A DNA stretch of 7,908 nt from Gammaproteobacteria bacterium. Its GTDB lineage: Bacteria > Pseudomonadota > Gammaproteobacteria > Pseudomonadales > Azotimanducaceae. The notes beneath the pieces are model-generated. The model made no database searches. It was not told where the DNA came from and worked only from the letters and a program-made list of their open reading frames with translations. The position numbers and the translations under genes were made by a program. This document shows, piece after piece, positions 6,118-7,908 of this stretch. The stretch covers positions 1-7,908 of the forward strand of contig JAPUJX010000334.1 in the NCBI GenBank assembly GCA_027295975.1, written 5' to 3'. Numbering within the stretch: position 1 is the first letter of the stretch; every line of letters starts with the position of its first letter.

Positions 6118-6942
6118 CTCCCGTATCCGCATCAACCCTTCCTGCATGACGGATACCACCAACTTACCATCGGCGCGGTAAATCGATCCACGGTTGTACC
6201 CTCGAGCCGACGATGCAGACGGTGTGTCCAGCGCATACAGGTGCCACTCGTCGGCGCGAAACGGATGATGAAACCACATCGCGTGGTCGAGGCTCGCCAT
6301 CTGCATCTTCTCAACCAGGAACGAACCCCGATGAGGCAGCCGTGCCGTGCTGAGTAATCCGTGATCGGATTCATGGACCACCAGACAGGTCTGGAGGATC
6401 GGGTCGTCGGGCACGGGCCCACTCGCCTTGAACCAGACGTGTTGCCGCGGTGGCAGCGGGGTTGAAGACAACAACTCCTCGTGCTCGACGCTCCAACCGA
6501 CAAACGGGCTCTCCCACAGCGCATCGGGAATTTTCGCCTCAGCGGGCGGCTCGAGGTCCGGCATGTCGATCTGATGCTCCAGGCCCGGCTCAACAACCTG
6601 GAATGAGGCGTCCATGTTGAAGATCGCCTGGCCATGCTGAATTACCACAACCCGCCGGGTCGTGAAAGAGCGTCCGTCGCGAATCCGCTCGACATCGATC
6701 AGTGCGGGAATGGAAGGGTCTCCCGGGCGCAGGAAATAGCCGTGCAGCGAATGTGGCGGCCGCTCGGCTGCTACCGTGTGCGCGGCCGCCATGAGCGCCT
6801 GCGCCATGATCTGGCCGCCGAACAGGCGGCGTTTGCGACCCGCCGGATGATAGGCACGGAACAGGTTATCCTCGATCCGCTCGAGATCGAGCAGCCCGAT
6901 CAACTCTTCCAGACGGCTGCCGTATTCGGTTTGGCGAGGCAT
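6115..6942 (-). CDS. tesB: Acyl-CoA thioesterase II (TesB family)
   Basis: A 275-aa double-hotdog thioesterase hydrolysing acyl-CoA to free fatty acid and CoA in the cytosol. E. coli TesB is slightly longer, at 286 aa. The N-terminal hotdog shows RLFGGQIMAQALMAA (39-53) and HSLHGYFLRPGD (64-75). The C-terminal hotdog shows SLDHAMWFHHPF (217-228), SSARGYNRGSIY and VMQEGLMR. By alignment from memory with the E. coli triad Asp204/Thr228/Gln278, the residues here are Asp193 (HESD), Ser217 (MASLDH) and Gln267 (MQEG). Ser takes the place of Thr, as in human ACOT8. The ATG at 6940-6942 has AAGG shortly upstream. The gene follows the deacetylase by about 77 nt and precedes the 63-codon ORF by 52 nt, all in one direction. 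A hairpin at its stop may limit read-through. Confidence 0.95.
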   Translation of the reverse strand: MPRQTEYGSRLEELIGLLDLERIEDNLFRAYHPAGRKRRLFGGQIMAQALMAAAHTVAAERPPHSLHGYFLRPGDPSIPALIDVERIRDGRSFTTRRVVVIQHGQAIFNMDASFQVVEPGLEHQIDMPDLEPPAEAKIPDALWESPFVGWSVEHEELLSSTPLPPRQHVWFKASGPVPDDPILQTCLVVHESDHGLLSTARLPHRGSFLVEKMQMASLDHAMWFHHPFRADEWHLYALDTPSASSARGYNRGSIYRADGKLVVSVMQEGLMRIRE

Positions 6943-6950
6943 CCTCGACC

Positions 6951-6967
6951 TTATTCATTGGGAATAA
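6951..6967 (-). other. Small AT-rich inverted repeat just upstream of the thioesterase ribosome-binding site
   Basis: TTATTC and GAATAA are separated by 5 nt, ending about 8 nt before the ATG and directly next to AAGG. It could be a weak hairpin near the ribosome-binding site or a small operator. It is short and AT-only in most positions, so chance is a real possibility. Confidence 0.25.
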
Positions 6968-6987
6968 AGACAGTATGCAGTGTAGCG

Positions 6988-7028
6988 GGGCTCCTGAGTC
7001 GAGATTTTTTCTAGTTTTCTCAGGGCCC
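6988..7028 (-). terminator. Hairpin at the end of the deacetylase gene, possible weak terminator
   Basis: On the minus strand GGGC-CCTGAG pairs with CTCAGG-(bulged A)-GCCC, a 10-bp stem around a 20-nt AT-rich loop. The deacetylase TGA stop (7020-7022) lies inside the 5' arm. No U-tract follows, so a 3'-end or processing hairpin is as likely as a terminator. Confidence 0.35.
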
Positions 7029-7886
7029 TGTTGCAGGTGATTTCCAGGTGGCCAACGGGTTCTCCCCGCGCCACTCGGCAACGTAGTCTCCCATGGTCCT
7101 GAAAACCACATTCGAGTGCCCGGCAATGTCGTCGAGCAATCGTTCCAGCATCAACAGGCTATGACCGCGTCCTATCACCTGGGGGTGCAGGGTGAGGGTA
7201 TAAACACCCTCGCCGAGCCGCTGATACAGGTAATCGAACTCGCCTCGCCACACTTCGTACACCCGATTCGGATCCGCCAATCCCGGGTTGATACCTCTTC
7301 GGCTGCGGGTGTGCTCGAAAAACGGATGGTCGTCCAGATGCCAGGCAAATGGCACCTCGACAATATCGACGCACTCGCCGAAGACGAAAGGTTCATCCAC
7401 CGCCACCCGATCGCCCACGCGGCAGTAGTACGGGGTGAAATCATCGGCCATCATGCTGCTGTCGTAGGCGAACCCATGTTCGAGTAACAGAGCAAGCGAA
7501 TTCTCGCTGAAGCTGCCCGACGGGGTGCGATAACCGACAGGCGCCACACCCGTCATCGAGCGCAACACGTCGATACCACGTTCGAGAACGAAGATTTCTT
7601 CGGCACGTTCCATGTGGGAAGGGTCCTCGTGACAGTATCCATGATGGCCAATCTCGTGGCCCCCTGACACGAGCGCCGCCATGATGTCGGGAAAAGCTTC
7701 CGCCGAATGACCCGGCACGAACCATGTCCCCCGGATGTTCCTCAACCGCAGCAGATCGATCAAACGCCGCGCGCCCACCGCACCGAACTCACCACGGGAC
7801 AATGCATTGGGCGACTTGGTACGGTAGCCGTATATCCACGAAGACATCGCGTCGAAATCGAACGTAAGGCAGACGGTAACCGACAT
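7020..7886 (-). CDS. Polysaccharide-deacetylase-family hydrolase (NodB/CE4 fold, HpPgdA/PuuE-like)
   Basis: A 288-aa metal-dependent hydrolase of the CE4/NodB homology type. Numbered from the ATG at 7884-7886, it shows motif 1 TFDFDA (9-14, with Asp10 and Asp12), motif 2 HEIGHHGYCHED (77-88, with metal-ligand candidates His82 and His86), motif 3 GYRTPSGSFS (118-127, Arg120) and a late LHPQVIGRG with His234. The SRGEFGAVGA and YDSSMMADD segments point to the HpPgdA-like branch, which includes peptidoglycan deacetylase and PuuE-like amidohydrolases, not chitooligosaccharide deacetylases. No signal peptide or membrane anchor is present, so it should be cytosolic. That makes a small amide or a precursor as plausible a substrate as cell wall. 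GAAGGGGGA lies 6 nt before this ATG. The GTG directly upstream (7887-7889) is too close to that site. It is the first gene of the minus-strand cluster within the window. Confidence 0.92.
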   Translation of the reverse strand: MSVTVCLTFDFDAMSSWIYGYRTKSPNALSRGEFGAVGARRLIDLLRLRNIRGTWFVPGHSAEAFPDIMAALVSGGHEIGHHGYCHEDPSHMERAEEIFVLERGIDVLRSMTGVAPVGYRTPSGSFSENSLALLLEHGFAYDSSMMADDFTPYYCRVGDRVAVDEPFVFGECVDIVEVPFAWHLDDHPFFEHTRSRRGINPGLADPNRVYEVWRGEFDYLYQRLGEGVYTLTLHPQVIGRGHSLLMLERLLDDIAGHSNVVFRTMGDYVAEWRGENPLATWKSPATGP

Positions 7887-7908
7887 CACTGTCCCCCTTC
7901 GTCTATGA

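Noticed and set aside
6132..6635. Long alternative-frame ORF inside the thioesterase gene, and similar long ORFs at 4008-4490, 4800-5288 and 5090-5557
   Set aside because: They lie inside genes with complete family motifs in another frame and encode low-complexity Arg/Ser-rich or unstructured products; these are frame shadows.
6970..7005. Possible promoter for tesB (TCGACT ... CATACT on the minus strand, 19-nt spacer)
   Set aside because: Only four of six matches in each box and a long spacer; too weak to annotate by eye.
1..7908. CRISPR array, tRNA/rRNA genes, insertion sequence ends, toxin-antitoxin or defence genes
   Set aside because: No regularly spaced repeats, tRNA-like cloverleaf, transposase motifs or defence-protein motifs were seen on either strand.

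Overview
The window is a moderately GC-rich, gene-dense stretch of bacterial chromosome. It has short intergenic gaps and holds housekeeping or accessory metabolic genes. The mix is a secreted S9 serine peptidase, a bacterial-type RIO kinase, a TesB thioesterase, a MATE transporter and an HpPgdA/PuuE-like deacetylase. With E. coli-like Shine-Dalgarno sites, this fits a Gram-negative proteobacterium, plausibly a gammaproteobacterium. That placement is inference from gene content only. I see no phage genes, transposase, CRISPR array, rRNA or tRNA.

Layout: (1) 1-2352, plus strand: the 3' end of an unrecognised ORF, then 25 nt later an exported S9-family peptidase. (2) 2349-2382: a perfect 34-bp palindrome containing the peptidase stop codon, separating it from a convergent minus-strand RIO1-type kinase (2406-3179). 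(3) 3180-3425: a divergent regulatory gap. It carries an 8-codon ORF with a consensus ribosome-binding site and an adjoining hairpin on the kinase side. (4) 3426-4460, plus: an aldo/keto reductase with an intact catalytic tetrad. (5) 4505-7886, minus: four ORFs in the same direction, transcribed in the order HpPgdA-like deacetylase, TesB-type acyl-CoA thioesterase, a 63-codon ORF, and a MATE multidrug/metabolite efflux protein.

No strong biochemical pathway links the genes. The window looks like several short transcription units: ORF+peptidase, kinase, reductase, and a minus-strand cluster that may be split by a hairpin after the thioesterase.

The most notable observation is at the 63-codon ORF/MATE junction. 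The conserved MATE N-terminus lies upstream of every usual start codon in its frame. The 38-nt overlap of the two reading frames contains an exact 10-bp direct repeat with a 13-bp period. Removing one 13-bp unit would fuse the two ORFs into one continuous 514-codon frame. This suggests a recent tandem duplication, a phase-variable junction or an assembly error. I did not find a convincing new multi-gene system.
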